Shown in pieces: positions 42,448-50,217 of a DNA stretch of 64,000 nucleotides. The notes beneath the pieces are model-generated. The model ran no database searches, was not told where the DNA came from, and saw only the letters and a list, made by a program, of their open reading frames with translations. Position numbers and translations under genes: made by a program. This DNA is from Phycisphaerales bacterium. GTDB taxonomy: Bacteria; Planctomycetota; Phycisphaerae; Phycisphaerales; UBA1924. Location: positions 186,001-250,000 of the forward strand of contig DASPKU010000007.1 in assembly GCA_035627955.1 (NCBI GenBank), written 5' to 3'. Within the stretch, counting starts at the first letter, position 1. Each line of letters opens with the position of its first letter.

Positions 42448-44724
42448 ATGCGACTCCCCCACTGCTCCGCCCGTCCCGCCTGCCTCGCCGTCGTCGCGGC
42501 TGCCGCCGCGCTTGCTCCCAGCGCGCTGGGGCAATCGTGCAACCACAACACGTGGCGGTCGCCCGCGCTGGTTCCGACGTACGCCGGGTGGGTGATCGAT
42601 CTCGAGATGTGGGACCCCGACGGGCCGGGGTTCGCGCCCGCGGCCATCGTGATGTCGGGCATCATCCCGGGCGGGCCCAACGAGGTCATCGGGTACTGGG
42701 ACGGGGCGGCGTGGGTCACGCTGGATCGGGCCGCGGTGCGGAACGCGCGGGGGCTGGCGGTGCTGCCCGACGGGACGCTGATCGCGGGGGCGACCTTCCG
42801 TCAGCCCAACGGCGTGTTCGTCGACGGCGTCTCGCGCTGGACGGGGACGGCGTGGGAGCTCATGGGCGGGGCCTTCAACGGCTTGGTGCAGCACGTGGAC
42901 GCGACTCCACAGGGCGAGATCGTGGTCGCGGGCGGGTTCACCTCCGTCGGCGGCGTGAGCGCCCGGCACGTGGCGCGGTGGGACGGCACGGCGTGGGTGG
43001 GGCTGGGCGGGGGGATCACCGACTCGGGCAGCCCGGGCCTGGACCCGCGGGTGGACCACCTGGTGGCGCTCAGCGGCGGGCGGGCGGCGGTGGCGGGGCT
43101 GATTGGGGCGACCGCGGACGGCCCCGCGGGGCAGTTCGCGTACTTCGACGGCACGCAGTGGCAGAACATGGGCATGCCGACGCCGGCGGGGGTGCGCACG
43201 GTGGGTCGGGCGCCGAGCGGTGACCTGGTGGTGGGCGGCAACTTCACGTCCATCGGCGGGGTCGCGGTGCCGCGTCTGGCGCGGTGGACGGGGACAACGT
43301 GGGCGGCGGTTGCGCCGGGCGTGCCCATGGGCGTCGGCGCGCTGGACTTCGCCGCGGACGGACGGCTGCTCATCAGTGACGGCGGGCGGGGGGCGCGGTG
43401 GGACGGCACTGCGTGGGAGGGCCCTGGGCCCTTCATCACGGAGTTCCGCGGCCTGATGGCCCTGCCCAGCGGCGACGCCGCGGTGTGGGGGATGTTCAGC
43501 AGCGCCAACGGCATCAACGCCCACGGAATCGGGCGGTTCGAGGGCGGGCAGTTCCGCTCCATCCAGGCGGGGGTGCCGGTGCGGCCGCTGGCGATGACCG
43601 TCGACGCCGCGGGGCTGGCGGTGCTGGCGGGCGAGCCCTGCCCGGGGTGCGTGCCCGGCACGGTGGTGCGGTACGACGGGCGCGACTCCACGGTGCTGGG
43701 CTCGTTCAACCAGAAGACCTACGCCCTGGCCACCATGGCCAACGGCGACATCGTGGTGGGCGGGGCGTTCACCAATATGACGGCGCCCTACGGCTTCCTG
43801 AACGTCAACAAGCTGGCGCGGCTGAGCTCGACGGGTGGGGGCGGGGGCACGTGGACCGCCCTGGGCTCGGGCGTGGCGACCAGCAACCACGAGGTCGCGG
43901 AGGTGTTCGCCCTGGCGGTGACGCCGTCCAGTGAGCTGATCGCGGGGGGGCGGTTTGATACCGCGGGCGGCGGGGCCGCGGCCAACGTCGCCCGCTGGAA
44001 CGGCAGCGCGTGGTCGCCGCTGGGCGGGGGGCTGGCGGGGCGGGTGTTCGCCCTGGCGGTGACGCCCGCGGGCGAGGTGATCGCGGGCGGGCGCTTCGAG
44101 CAATCGGGCAGCTCCAACATCGCCCGCTACAGCGGCGGCGTGTGGACACCGATGGGCGTTGGCCTGGGCGGCGCGGGCGATCAGGTGAACGCCGTGCACG
44201 TGCTCCGCGACGGGCGGGTCCTCGCGGGGGCGAGCAACGGCGTGGTGGCGGTGTGGGAGGGCGGGGTGTGGCAGCCGGTGGGCTCAGCATTCAACGGGCG
44301 GGTGCTGTGCGTCATGGAGGACGCGCACGGCGGGCTGTACGCGGGCGGGGACTTCACCGCCAGCGGCGTCGAACCGACGCTCCGCGGGGCCAAGTGGGAC
44401 GGGGCCAAGTGGGTGCAGCTGGCCTTCGGGTTCAACGACTGGATCGGGTCGATGCGGATGCAGGGCGGGGACCTCGCGGTGGCGGGCTCCTTCTCCACGC
44501 TCGGGCACCCCGCGGGCGGGTACGCCCGGCTCATCTTCCCGCACGCGGACTTCAACGGCGACGGGGACTACGGCACCGACCAGGACATCGAGGCGTTCTT
44601 CGCCTGCATCGGCGGGCACTGCTGCCCCACCTGCGGCTCGGCGGACTTCAACGCCGACGGCGACCTGGCGACCGACCAGGACATCGAGTCGTTCTTCCGG
44701 GTGCTGGGCGGGCACGCGTGCTGA
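42448..44724 (+). CDS. secreted repeat protein (propeller-like) with GC-type dockerin
   Basis: 758 residues. Signal peptide ending APSALGQ. The body is about a dozen imperfect repeats of 40-55 residues with the pattern (G)xIxxGGxF..xGG....VARWxGxxWxxLGGG, for example EIVVAGGFTSVGGVSARHVA and VIAGGRFEQSGSSNIARY. That is the delta-60/kelch-like propeller seen in many exported bacterial proteins. DNA 44548-44721 encodes two calcium loops (DFNGDGDYGTDQDIEAFF, DFNADGDLATDQDIESFF) with CIGGHCCPTC between and GGHAC at the end. No catalytic motif; possibly a surface scaffold. Confidence 0.85.
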   Translation: MRLPHCSARPACLAVVAAAAALAPSALGQSCNHNTWRSPALVPTYAGWVIDLEMWDPDGPGFAPAAIVMSGIIPGGPNEVIGYWDGAAWVTLDRAAVRNARGLAVLPDGTLIAGATFRQPNGVFVDGVSRWTGTAWELMGGAFNGLVQHVDATPQGEIVVAGGFTSVGGVSARHVARWDGTAWVGLGGGITDSGSPGLDPRVDHLVALSGGRAAVAGLIGATADGPAGQFAYFDGTQWQNMGMPTPAGVRTVGRAPSGDLVVGGNFTSIGGVAVPRLARWTGTTWAAVAPGVPMGVGALDFAADGRLLISDGGRGARWDGTAWEGPGPFITEFRGLMALPSGDAAVWGMFSSANGINAHGIGRFEGGQFRSIQAGVPVRPLAMTVDAAGLAVLAGEPCPGCVPGTVVRYDGRDSTVLGSFNQKTYALATMANGDIVVGGAFTNMTAPYGFLNVNKLARLSSTGGGGGTWTALGSGVATSNHEVAEVFALAVTPSSELIAGGRFDTAGGGAAANVARWNGSAWSPLGGGLAGRVFALAVTPAGEVIAGGRFEQSGSSNIARYSGGVWTPMGVGLGGAGDQVNAVHVLRDGRVLAGASNGVVAVWEGGVWQPVGSAFNGRVLCVMEDAHGGLYAGGDFTASGVEPTLRGAKWDGAKWVQLAFGFNDWIGSMRMQGGDLAVAGSFSTLGHPAGGYARLIFPHADFNGDGDYGTDQDIEAFFACIGGHCCPTCGSADFNADGDLATDQDIESFFRVLGGHAC

Positions 44725-44761
44725 GGGGGAGTTGAGCGCGAAGGGCGCGAAGGGGAGCGAA

Positions 44762-45175
44762 GGCGCGAAGAGGGAAGGCAGGTACGCGGAGTTGCGCGGA
44801 AGGGCGGAGTTGCGCGGAGAAAGGCAGTGCGAAAGGATGCCGCCTTTCTACTTCGCGATTCTGTCATCTGAGAATGACTCGATCCGCTTTTGCGATCTGC
44901 TCTTCAACCTGCCTTCAACTCCGCGCGACTCCGCCCTTCCGCGCCACTCCGCGTACCTGCCTTTATTCTTCGCGCCTTCGTCCGCCTTCGCGACCTTCGC
45001 GTTCAGAAGGCGTTCGATCGCTTGCGCGATCGGCTCTTTTCGCTGCCTTCCTCCGCGCGACTCCGCCCTTCCGCGCAACTCGGCGTACCTGCCTTTCCTG
45101 CTTCGCGTCTTCGCTCCACCTTCGCGACCTTCGCGTTCAAAGAGGGGTTCGATCGCTTGCGCGATCGGCTCTTTT
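44762..45175. repeat. composite repeat cluster: two direct copies of about 125 bp plus an inverted partial copy
   Basis: Copy A (44919-45040) and copy B (45051-45175) both run CTCCGCGCGACTCCGCCCTT ... GTACCTGCCTTT ... CCTTCGCGACCTTCGCGTTC and end in the palindrome GATCGCTTGCGCGATC followed by GGCTCTTTT. An inverted partial copy (GGCAGGTACGCGGAGTTGCG...AAGGGCGGAG) lies at about 44775-44820. A degenerate palindrome sits at 44876-44905. The interval 44725-45185 has no gene that I can support. Confidence 0.85.
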
Positions 45176-45185
45176 GGACGCGCGG

Positions 45186-46355
45186 CTATTCCAGCACGAA
45201 GGACCGCTCGCGCCAGAGTTTTTCCAGGCGCTCCGCCATGCCGCCCTTCTCCGGCAGGCGCTGGGCGCACGCGGCGAGGAGGTCGACGAGGTTCTCAAAG
45301 TCGGAAAGGGCGATGAACTCGCGGGCGACCTTCGGCGGGCTGGTGTTGGTCCCCGCCTGCACGGCGGTCAGGTCCGCCATGTTGTGGTAGTTGCCCAGGG
45401 GCAGGCAGACGCAGGTGGACTCAAGGCCGGCATGGAAGAACACCGACGCCTCGCAGGCGCCCCCGGCCATGAGCTTGCGCTGCCACTTCCACGCGGGGGC
45501 GTCGGCGAGCTTCTGCGAGGCGGTGGGCTGGGAGCCCCCGGCGATCTCTTCTGCCCGCTTGGCGATGGCGTCGGTGAGGGTGGGGCTGAAGACGGAGATG
45601 CGGTCGCCCACGCGGACGATGGGGCCGCCGCCGATGGGGGATTCGGGGAAGCTGCGGCTGTTCTCCAGGGCGATGACGCGGGCGTTGCGGGGAATGGTGC
45701 CGTGGCGCACGGCGGCGATCGCGCCGATGAAGCCGATCTCCTCGGCGCGGGTGAAGAGCAGGGTGGGATTGGAGGCGGGGTCGTCGAGGGAGACATCCAG
45801 GGCGGCGAGGGCCGCGGCGGCGGCGGCCATGTCGTCGCACGCCTGCGTGTGCACGAGGCCGTCGATGAGCTCGGCGGGGCCCACGTCCCACACGCCCACG
45901 TCGCCGACGGTGAGGTCGGCCCTGCCCTGCAGCTCCGCGGTCCAGAACTTGAAGGGCTCGGTCTGGCCGGTGGCCCCGGTGATGCGGGCCTTGTGCCGCT
46001 GGCCGTCGCGGGAAGCGAGCACGACGCGGGCGTCGGTGAAGTAGTCGTCCATGACCCCGCCGCGGAAGGAGAGCTCGACGACGCTGGGGGCCACGACGCG
46101 CTCGACGACGAAGGCGGGGTGGTCGAGGTGTGCGGTGAGCCAGAGGGGGCGTTCGGGCTGCGGCTTGGTTCGGTGGGAGATGACCAGGTTGCCGGAGGGG
46201 TCCTTGTCGAGCTTCAGCTGCGGGCGGGCCGCGGCCCAGCGCTCGATCCACTCGATGACGCGGTGCTCGCGCCCGGAGGCGGTGGGGATGTCGGTGATCT
46301 CCAGCAGCCAGGCGAGGTGCTGCTGGCGCTGGGCGGGGGTGATGGGCACGGTCAT
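45186..46355 (-). CDS. M42/M28-like metallo-aminopeptidase
   Basis: 389 residues from ATG 46355; the open frame beyond is a shadow. Metal and catalytic motifs in order: HLDHP (about 77), the bridging Asp in QACDDMAAAA, the catalytic pair in FTRAEEIGFIGA, ALENS and a C-terminal His in GNYHNMADL. This order is that of the M42 (glutamyl/deblocking aminopeptidase) and related M28 families, which remove N-terminal residues from peptides using two zinc or cobalt ions. No signal peptide, so cytoplasmic. TACCAT (46366-46361, minus strand) lies 5 nt before the ATG, with no Shine-Dalgarno. Confidence 0.85.
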   Translation of the reverse strand: MTVPITPAQRQQHLAWLLEITDIPTASGREHRVIEWIERWAAARPQLKLDKDPSGNLVISHRTKPQPERPLWLTAHLDHPAFVVERVVAPSVVELSFRGGVMDDYFTDARVVLASRDGQRHKARITGATGQTEPFKFWTAELQGRADLTVGDVGVWDVGPAELIDGLVHTQACDDMAAAAAALAALDVSLDDPASNPTLLFTRAEEIGFIGAIAAVRHGTIPRNARVIALENSRSFPESPIGGGPIVRVGDRISVFSPTLTDAIAKRAEEIAGGSQPTASQKLADAPAWKWQRKLMAGGACEASVFFHAGLESTCVCLPLGNYHNMADLTAVQAGTNTSPPKVAREFIALSDFENLVDLLAACAQRLPEKGGMAERLEKLWRERSFVLE

Positions 46356-46399
46356 GGCGGATGGTACGGGCCGCAGCGATCGCTCTTGTGGCGGGGTGC

Positions 46400-46837
46400 C
46401 TAGTCGTCGCCGCCCTGACGCCGCTTCTTGACCTCGCCGCGGCTCTTCTTCTCGCTGAGGCGGCGTTCCTTGGCGCCGCGGCTGGGCTTGGTGGGGCGGC
46501 GGACCTTGGGGGCGACCAACGCGCGCTTGACGAGGTCCTGCAGGCGCTCGGTGGCCGCGGCCTTGTTCTGGCCCTGGGAGCGGTGCTCGTCGGCGGTGAT
46601 GAGCAGGTCGCCGGCCTCGGTGACGAGCGAGGGGGCGAGGCGTGTGAGGCGGTTGAGCTGAGTGCCTGTCAGCGGCAGGTCGGCCAGGCGCACGCGGAGC
46701 TGGCAGCGGGTCGCCCGCTTGTTGACGTTCTGCCCGCCGGGGCCGGAGGACGCGGAGAAGCTGTAGTCCAGCAGCCCCTCGGCGATGAAGAGGCCGGGGG
46801 CGAGCCGCACCGAAGAGGATGGCGTCTCCGCGTCCAC
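46400..46837 (-). CDS. arfB: ArfB/YaeJ-type alternative ribosome-rescue factor
   Basis: 145 residues; GTG start. The release-factor catalytic motif sits in SFSASSGPGGQNVNKRATRC (GGQ at about 34-36), followed by VTEAGDLLITADEHRSQGQN and a strongly basic C-terminal tail (RRPTKPSRGAKERR, KKSRGEVKKRRQ) that in ArfB enters the mRNA channel. It hydrolyses peptidyl-tRNA on stalled ribosomes. TAAGGT (46849-46844) lies 6 nt before the GTG, overlapping the stop of the upstream protease gene. No Shine-Dalgarno. Confidence 0.9.
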   Translation of the reverse strand: MDAETPSSSVRLAPGLFIAEGLLDYSFSASSGPGGQNVNKRATRCQLRVRLADLPLTGTQLNRLTRLAPSLVTEAGDLLITADEHRSQGQNKAAATERLQDLVKRALVAPKVRRPTKPSRGAKERRLSEKKSRGEVKKRRQGGDD

Positions 46838-46846
46838 GCTGCGACC

Positions 46847-47683
46847 TTAGGTGATGAGCACGGCCACGACCACGTTCATCGCGTTGAAGGCCATGTGCAG
46901 GGCGATGGGCACGGCGATGCTCCGCGAGCGCTCGAAGGCAAAGCCCAGGCACACGCCGAAGACAAACAGCGTGCCCACCGCATACCACGGCACGCCCGTG
47001 CTGACGTGGGCGAGGGCAAAGAGCGCTGCGGTGATTACGATCGCGGCCCAGGGGCGGCGCGAGAGCCGCAGGATCCCCGACTGCAGGAAGCCGCGGTAGA
47101 CGAGCTCCTCGTGGATGGGGGCGAGGACGACCGCAACGGCGATCATGACCCAGGCCCAAGGGTCGCCGCCGTCGCTGGTGATGGTGCGGAGGGCAGGGTG
47201 GGCGATGGGGTCGGTGACGCGGGTGGAGGTCTGCAGCTCGTACGCGAGCTGGAAGACCCCGGAGCAGAAGTAGAGGATGGGCACGCACAGGGGCAGGCAG
47301 ACAAGGCCGAGGGCGAAGGTGCGCGGGCGTGCGGTGAGGCCCGCCGCGGGCGCGGCTCGGCGGATCATGACCGCGAGAAACCCGGACACGGCGAGGGCCA
47401 CGGTGAACGACGCGGCGCCGGTGATGGCCATGCCGCGTGTGCTCGCCGGGTCGGTGCCGCCCAGCAGCAGCATCGCCGGCAGGCTGCCGAGCATGAGGCC
47501 GGCGTAGCCGACGATGGACGCGATGAACCAGAAGGCGGGCTCGATGGGCGCGAGGTCGCGGAGGCCGCGTGCCAGCACGCCCGGGCGCAGCGTGCGCGTA
47601 GACCACAGGAGCCAGAGCACGCCCAGGGAGAACGCGAGCGCGGCCCAGGTCGACCACGAGGTAAGGAACGCTTCACCGGGCAT
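46847..47683 (-). CDS. CPBP (CAAX/Rce1-type) intramembrane metalloprotease
   Basis: 278 residues from ATG 47683, with about eight membrane helices. The CPBP motifs are visible: IHEELVYRGFLQ (Glu-Glu-x3-Arg), ALAHVSTG and ALHMAFNAMNV (second and third His motifs). In bacteria these glutamate-type proteases process or modify membrane proteins, sometimes linked to bacteriocin immunity. Upstream of the ATG the same frame reads LIVGLALALFPSPRAHAQ, a convincing signal peptide, but without ATG, GTG or TTG before it; CTG 47794 or ATT 47791 would be needed. The true start may therefore be earlier and overlap the divergent TrpC-like gene region. Confidence 0.8.
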   Translation of the reverse strand: MPGEAFLTSWSTWAALAFSLGVLWLLWSTRTLRPGVLARGLRDLAPIEPAFWFIASIVGYAGLMLGSLPAMLLLGGTDPASTRGMAITGAASFTVALAVSGFLAVMIRRAAPAAGLTARPRTFALGLVCLPLCVPILYFCSGVFQLAYELQTSTRVTDPIAHPALRTITSDGGDPWAWVMIAVAVVLAPIHEELVYRGFLQSGILRLSRRPWAAIVITAALFALAHVSTGVPWYAVGTLFVFGVCLGFAFERSRSIAVPIALHMAFNAMNVVVAVLIT

Positions 47684-47813
47684 TGCGGCGGCTGTTTCAC
47701 CAGTTGGGGCTAGAGCTTCAGGAACGGGGGTCGTCCCGGTCTGCGCGTGCGCACGCGGGCTCGGGAAGAGGGCCAGGGCAAGGCCAACAATCAGGGGCGT
47801 GCAGGACGAACGC

Positions 47814-48635
47814 GTGACGCTTGAACGGATGGTCGAGCACAAGCGGCGGCGGCTGGCGGAGGCCAAGGCCCGGACGCCGCAGCATGAGCTGGAGCTGCTG
47901 GTCGCCCAGGAGGAGCCGCCGCGGAACTTCTTCCGCGCGGTGACGCGGCGCCGCGGGTTCCACGCCACATCGGTGATCGCGCAGGTGATGCGGCGCAGCC
48001 TGGGCAACGGGCTGCTGCGGCCGGAGTACGACGGCGAGGGGTACAGGCCCGCGGACATCGCCAGACGTTATCACGCGGCCGGGGCGTCCGCGATCGCGTG
48101 CGTGACCGAGGAGGACCATCATGGGGGGAGGCTGGACGACATCCGAGCGGTGAAGGAGGCCGTGCACCTGCCGGTGATGCGGTGGGACGTGATCGTGGAC
48201 CCGTGGCAGCTGTGGGAGAGCCGCGCCGCGGGGGCGGACGCGGTGCTGCTGATCGCGGACATCCTGCGCGAGGGGGAGCTGGTGGATCTGCTGATCCTGG
48301 CGCAGCAGCTGCAGATGACCACCCTGCTGGAGGTGCACGACGTCGAGAGCCTGCTGCGGGTGCGGCCGCACTATGGGTTCCCGCACCGGAGCTATGCCCT
48401 GCTGGCGATTGACAACCGCGACCCCACGACGATGAAGGAGGACCTGCGGACGACGCTGCGGCTGGCGGACCTGGTGGAAGACCGTGCTACCTTGGTGTCC
48501 GAGGCGGCCGTGCACGACCGCGACGACCTGCTCAAGTTGCGTGGGGTGGGCGTACGGATCGTGCTCGTCGGCGAACACCTGCTGCGGAGCGACGACCCCG
48601 GGTTCGCGCTCCGGCAGCTGCTCGGGTCTGATTGA
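47814..48635 (+). CDS. TrpC-like (indole-3-glycerol-phosphate synthase fold) protein lacking catalytic lysines
   Basis: 273 residues from GTG 47814, chosen because AGGA lies 7 nt before; GTG 47799 and ATG 47829 are alternatives. The fold is clear: LERMVEHKRRRLAEAKA, PADIARRYHAAGASAIACVT, VDPWQLWESRAAGADAVLLI, TTLLEVHDVESLLR, VSEAAVHDRDDLLKLRGVGV, VLVGEHLLRSDDP. Yet key residues differ. AEIKRAS is AQVMRRS (Glu to Gln, Lys to Met), RKDF is RWDV (general-acid Lys to Trp) and INNR is IDNR. Normal tryptophan-pathway chemistry is therefore doubtful. It lies 35 bp before the TlpA-like gene, probably one operon, with no trp genes near. Confidence 0.8.
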   Translation: MTLERMVEHKRRRLAEAKARTPQHELELLVAQEEPPRNFFRAVTRRRGFHATSVIAQVMRRSLGNGLLRPEYDGEGYRPADIARRYHAAGASAIACVTEEDHHGGRLDDIRAVKEAVHLPVMRWDVIVDPWQLWESRAAGADAVLLIADILREGELVDLLILAQQLQMTTLLEVHDVESLLRVRPHYGFPHRSYALLAIDNRDPTTMKEDLRTTLRLADLVEDRATLVSEAAVHDRDDLLKLRGVGVRIVLVGEHLLRSDDPGFALRQLLGSD

Positions 48636-48670
48636 GAGAGGTCCCCAGCGGACCGTTGGAGAGGTTGATC

Positions 48671-50110
48671 ATGCGGACGACGGCGATTTCGCGGGTGCTG
48701 TGGCTTGTGCTCACCGCGGGCGGGGCGGTGGGTGTGGTTGGTGCTGCGCACGGGCAGGAGAAGTCACCCGAGGATGGGGGGCAGCCCGCGAGCGCTCCGC
48801 AGCCGGAGACGCCCGCTACGCCGGCACCCGCGGAGGGCGCCGCCCCGGCTGCTTCGACCGATCCGGGGCGGGCGGTCTTTGAGCAGGCCCGCGAGGCGGT
48901 GAAGCGGGCCCAGGCGTTCACCTACCACGCGAAGTACTACGGCACGGGCGGCATGGAGATGTACACCTCGCGCGTGGAGGCCGACGTGCGGCTGATGCGC
49001 TCGCCGCGGGGCACGGCGTGGCTGGGGCGGGCCATCGGCACGGGCGAGAGCCGCTCGCTGCCGCGGTTTGAGATCGACGTTGGCTGGCGCGAGATCACCA
49101 ACGAATGGATCGACCACAAGGAGAAGAAGCTGTTCGAGAAGAACAAGCGCGACTCCAAGGGCGTCGCCTTCACCATGGGCAACAGCGCCCGCCTCGAGGA
49201 GCTGGTGGACCCGCAGCCTTTCAAGAACGAGCTCGCGGCGGGCGTGACGTACGAGGTGGAGCCGGCGGTCGAGTTCGCGGGCGTGACCTGCGACTCGATC
49301 CTGGTCAAGACCGGACGGACGAACGTGCGGTGGCTGATGGGGCAGCAGGACAAGCTGCCGCGCAAGCGCGAGGCGGTGCTGAACAGCAGCACGGTGTCGG
49401 GCACGATGGTGATCGAGCTGCACGACATCAAGGCGGACGAGAACCGCCCGCCTCGGATGACCGAGGAGATGGTGCGGGTGGCCCTGCCCGAAGGCTACAC
49501 GGAGGAGCGGGTGGCCCCGCCCCCCCCACCGCCGCCGCCCCCGCCGCCCCCCGCGCCGATGCCGATGGAGTCGGGCAAGGGCGACCCCATGCCGAGCCCG
49601 GGCAAGGGCGAGGAGCCCGCGCCGCCGCCGAAGGTGGAGGAGCCCCCGCAGCCCACGGTGCAGATGGCCCCCGACTTCGAGTTGAGCACGCCCACGGGGG
49701 AGAAGGTGTCCGCGGCCTCGCTGCGCGGGAAGGTGGCGGTGCTGCAGTTCGGCGGCTCGTGGTGCCTGCCGCTGCGCGACGCCAACCCCGAGGTCCAGGC
49801 GATGGCCTCGGCGCTCAAGGACCGCGGCGTGCAGGTGTACTACGTGAACGTGCGGGAGAAGAACCCGGCGCAGATGGTGGATGAGTTCGGCAAGGCGGGG
49901 TTCACCTTCGGCGTGCTGCTGGGCGGGGATGAAGTAGCCAAGGCGTTCGGCGTGAAACGCTACCCGACGTACTGCGTGATCGACCCGAGCGGGATGGTGG
50001 TGGCCCGTGAGGCGGGGTACACCAAGGACGCGACCATCAACGCGGTGCGGCAGGCGGCGGAGGCGGCGCTGGGGGGGGCGGCGCCCGCGCCGAGCACGGC
50101 GGGGAAGTAG
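48671..50110 (+). CDS. exported TlpA/redoxin-like protein with N-terminal LolA-like domain, single Cys
   Basis: 479 residues from ATG 48671 (GGAGAGG upstream). Signal peptide ends GAAHGQ. Residues about 75-270 (FTYHAKYYGTGGMEMYTSRV, EWIDHKEKKLFEKNKRDSKG, VNSSTV-like strands) resemble the DUF2092/LolA-type fold of exported proteins. A Pro-rich linker with a run of 12 Pro follows, then a thioredoxin-fold domain (MAPDFELSTPTGEKVSAASL, VAVLQFGGSWCLPLRDANPE, VKRYPTYCVIDPSGMVVARE). The expected WCxxC is WCLPL, so the resolving Cys is missing and a classic disulfide reductase role is unlikely. Probably cotranscribed with the TrpC-like gene. Confidence 0.82.
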   Translation: MRTTAISRVLWLVLTAGGAVGVVGAAHGQEKSPEDGGQPASAPQPETPATPAPAEGAAPAASTDPGRAVFEQAREAVKRAQAFTYHAKYYGTGGMEMYTSRVEADVRLMRSPRGTAWLGRAIGTGESRSLPRFEIDVGWREITNEWIDHKEKKLFEKNKRDSKGVAFTMGNSARLEELVDPQPFKNELAAGVTYEVEPAVEFAGVTCDSILVKTGRTNVRWLMGQQDKLPRKREAVLNSSTVSGTMVIELHDIKADENRPPRMTEEMVRVALPEGYTEERVAPPPPPPPPPPPPAPMPMESGKGDPMPSPGKGEEPAPPPKVEEPPQPTVQMAPDFELSTPTGEKVSAASLRGKVAVLQFGGSWCLPLRDANPEVQAMASALKDRGVQVYYVNVREKNPAQMVDEFGKAGFTFGVLLGGDEVAKAFGVKRYPTYCVIDPSGMVVAREAGYTKDATINAVRQAAEAALGGAAPAPSTAGK

Positions 50111-50217
50111 CCGGGGGGAGGGCTTTCGGCCCGCACGAGGGGCTGAGGAGCGCGGCTAATTGCGGGTCGGGGAGGCGGGCTTTCAGCCCGCAGTCAGGAC
50201 CAGAGGAAGTGTGCGGG
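50111..50217. repeat. GGGCTTTCAGCCCGC-type palindromes
   Basis: GGGCTTTCGGCCCGC and GCGGGCTTTCAGCCCGC, followed near 50213 by GTGCGGGCTAAAACCCCGCC, which overlaps the end of the convergent glycosyltransferase gene and supplies its last residues. Confidence 0.65.

Noticed and set aside
42330-43223. Plus-strand open frame of 297 codons in another frame of the repeat protein
   Set aside because: It is Arg/Gly-rich without structure and overlaps the well-supported dockerin protein in a different frame.
47799-47813. GTG 47799 as start of the TrpC-like gene
   Set aside because: Possible, but AGGA is better spaced for GTG 47814 and the family N-terminus (TLERMVEHKRRRL) begins there.
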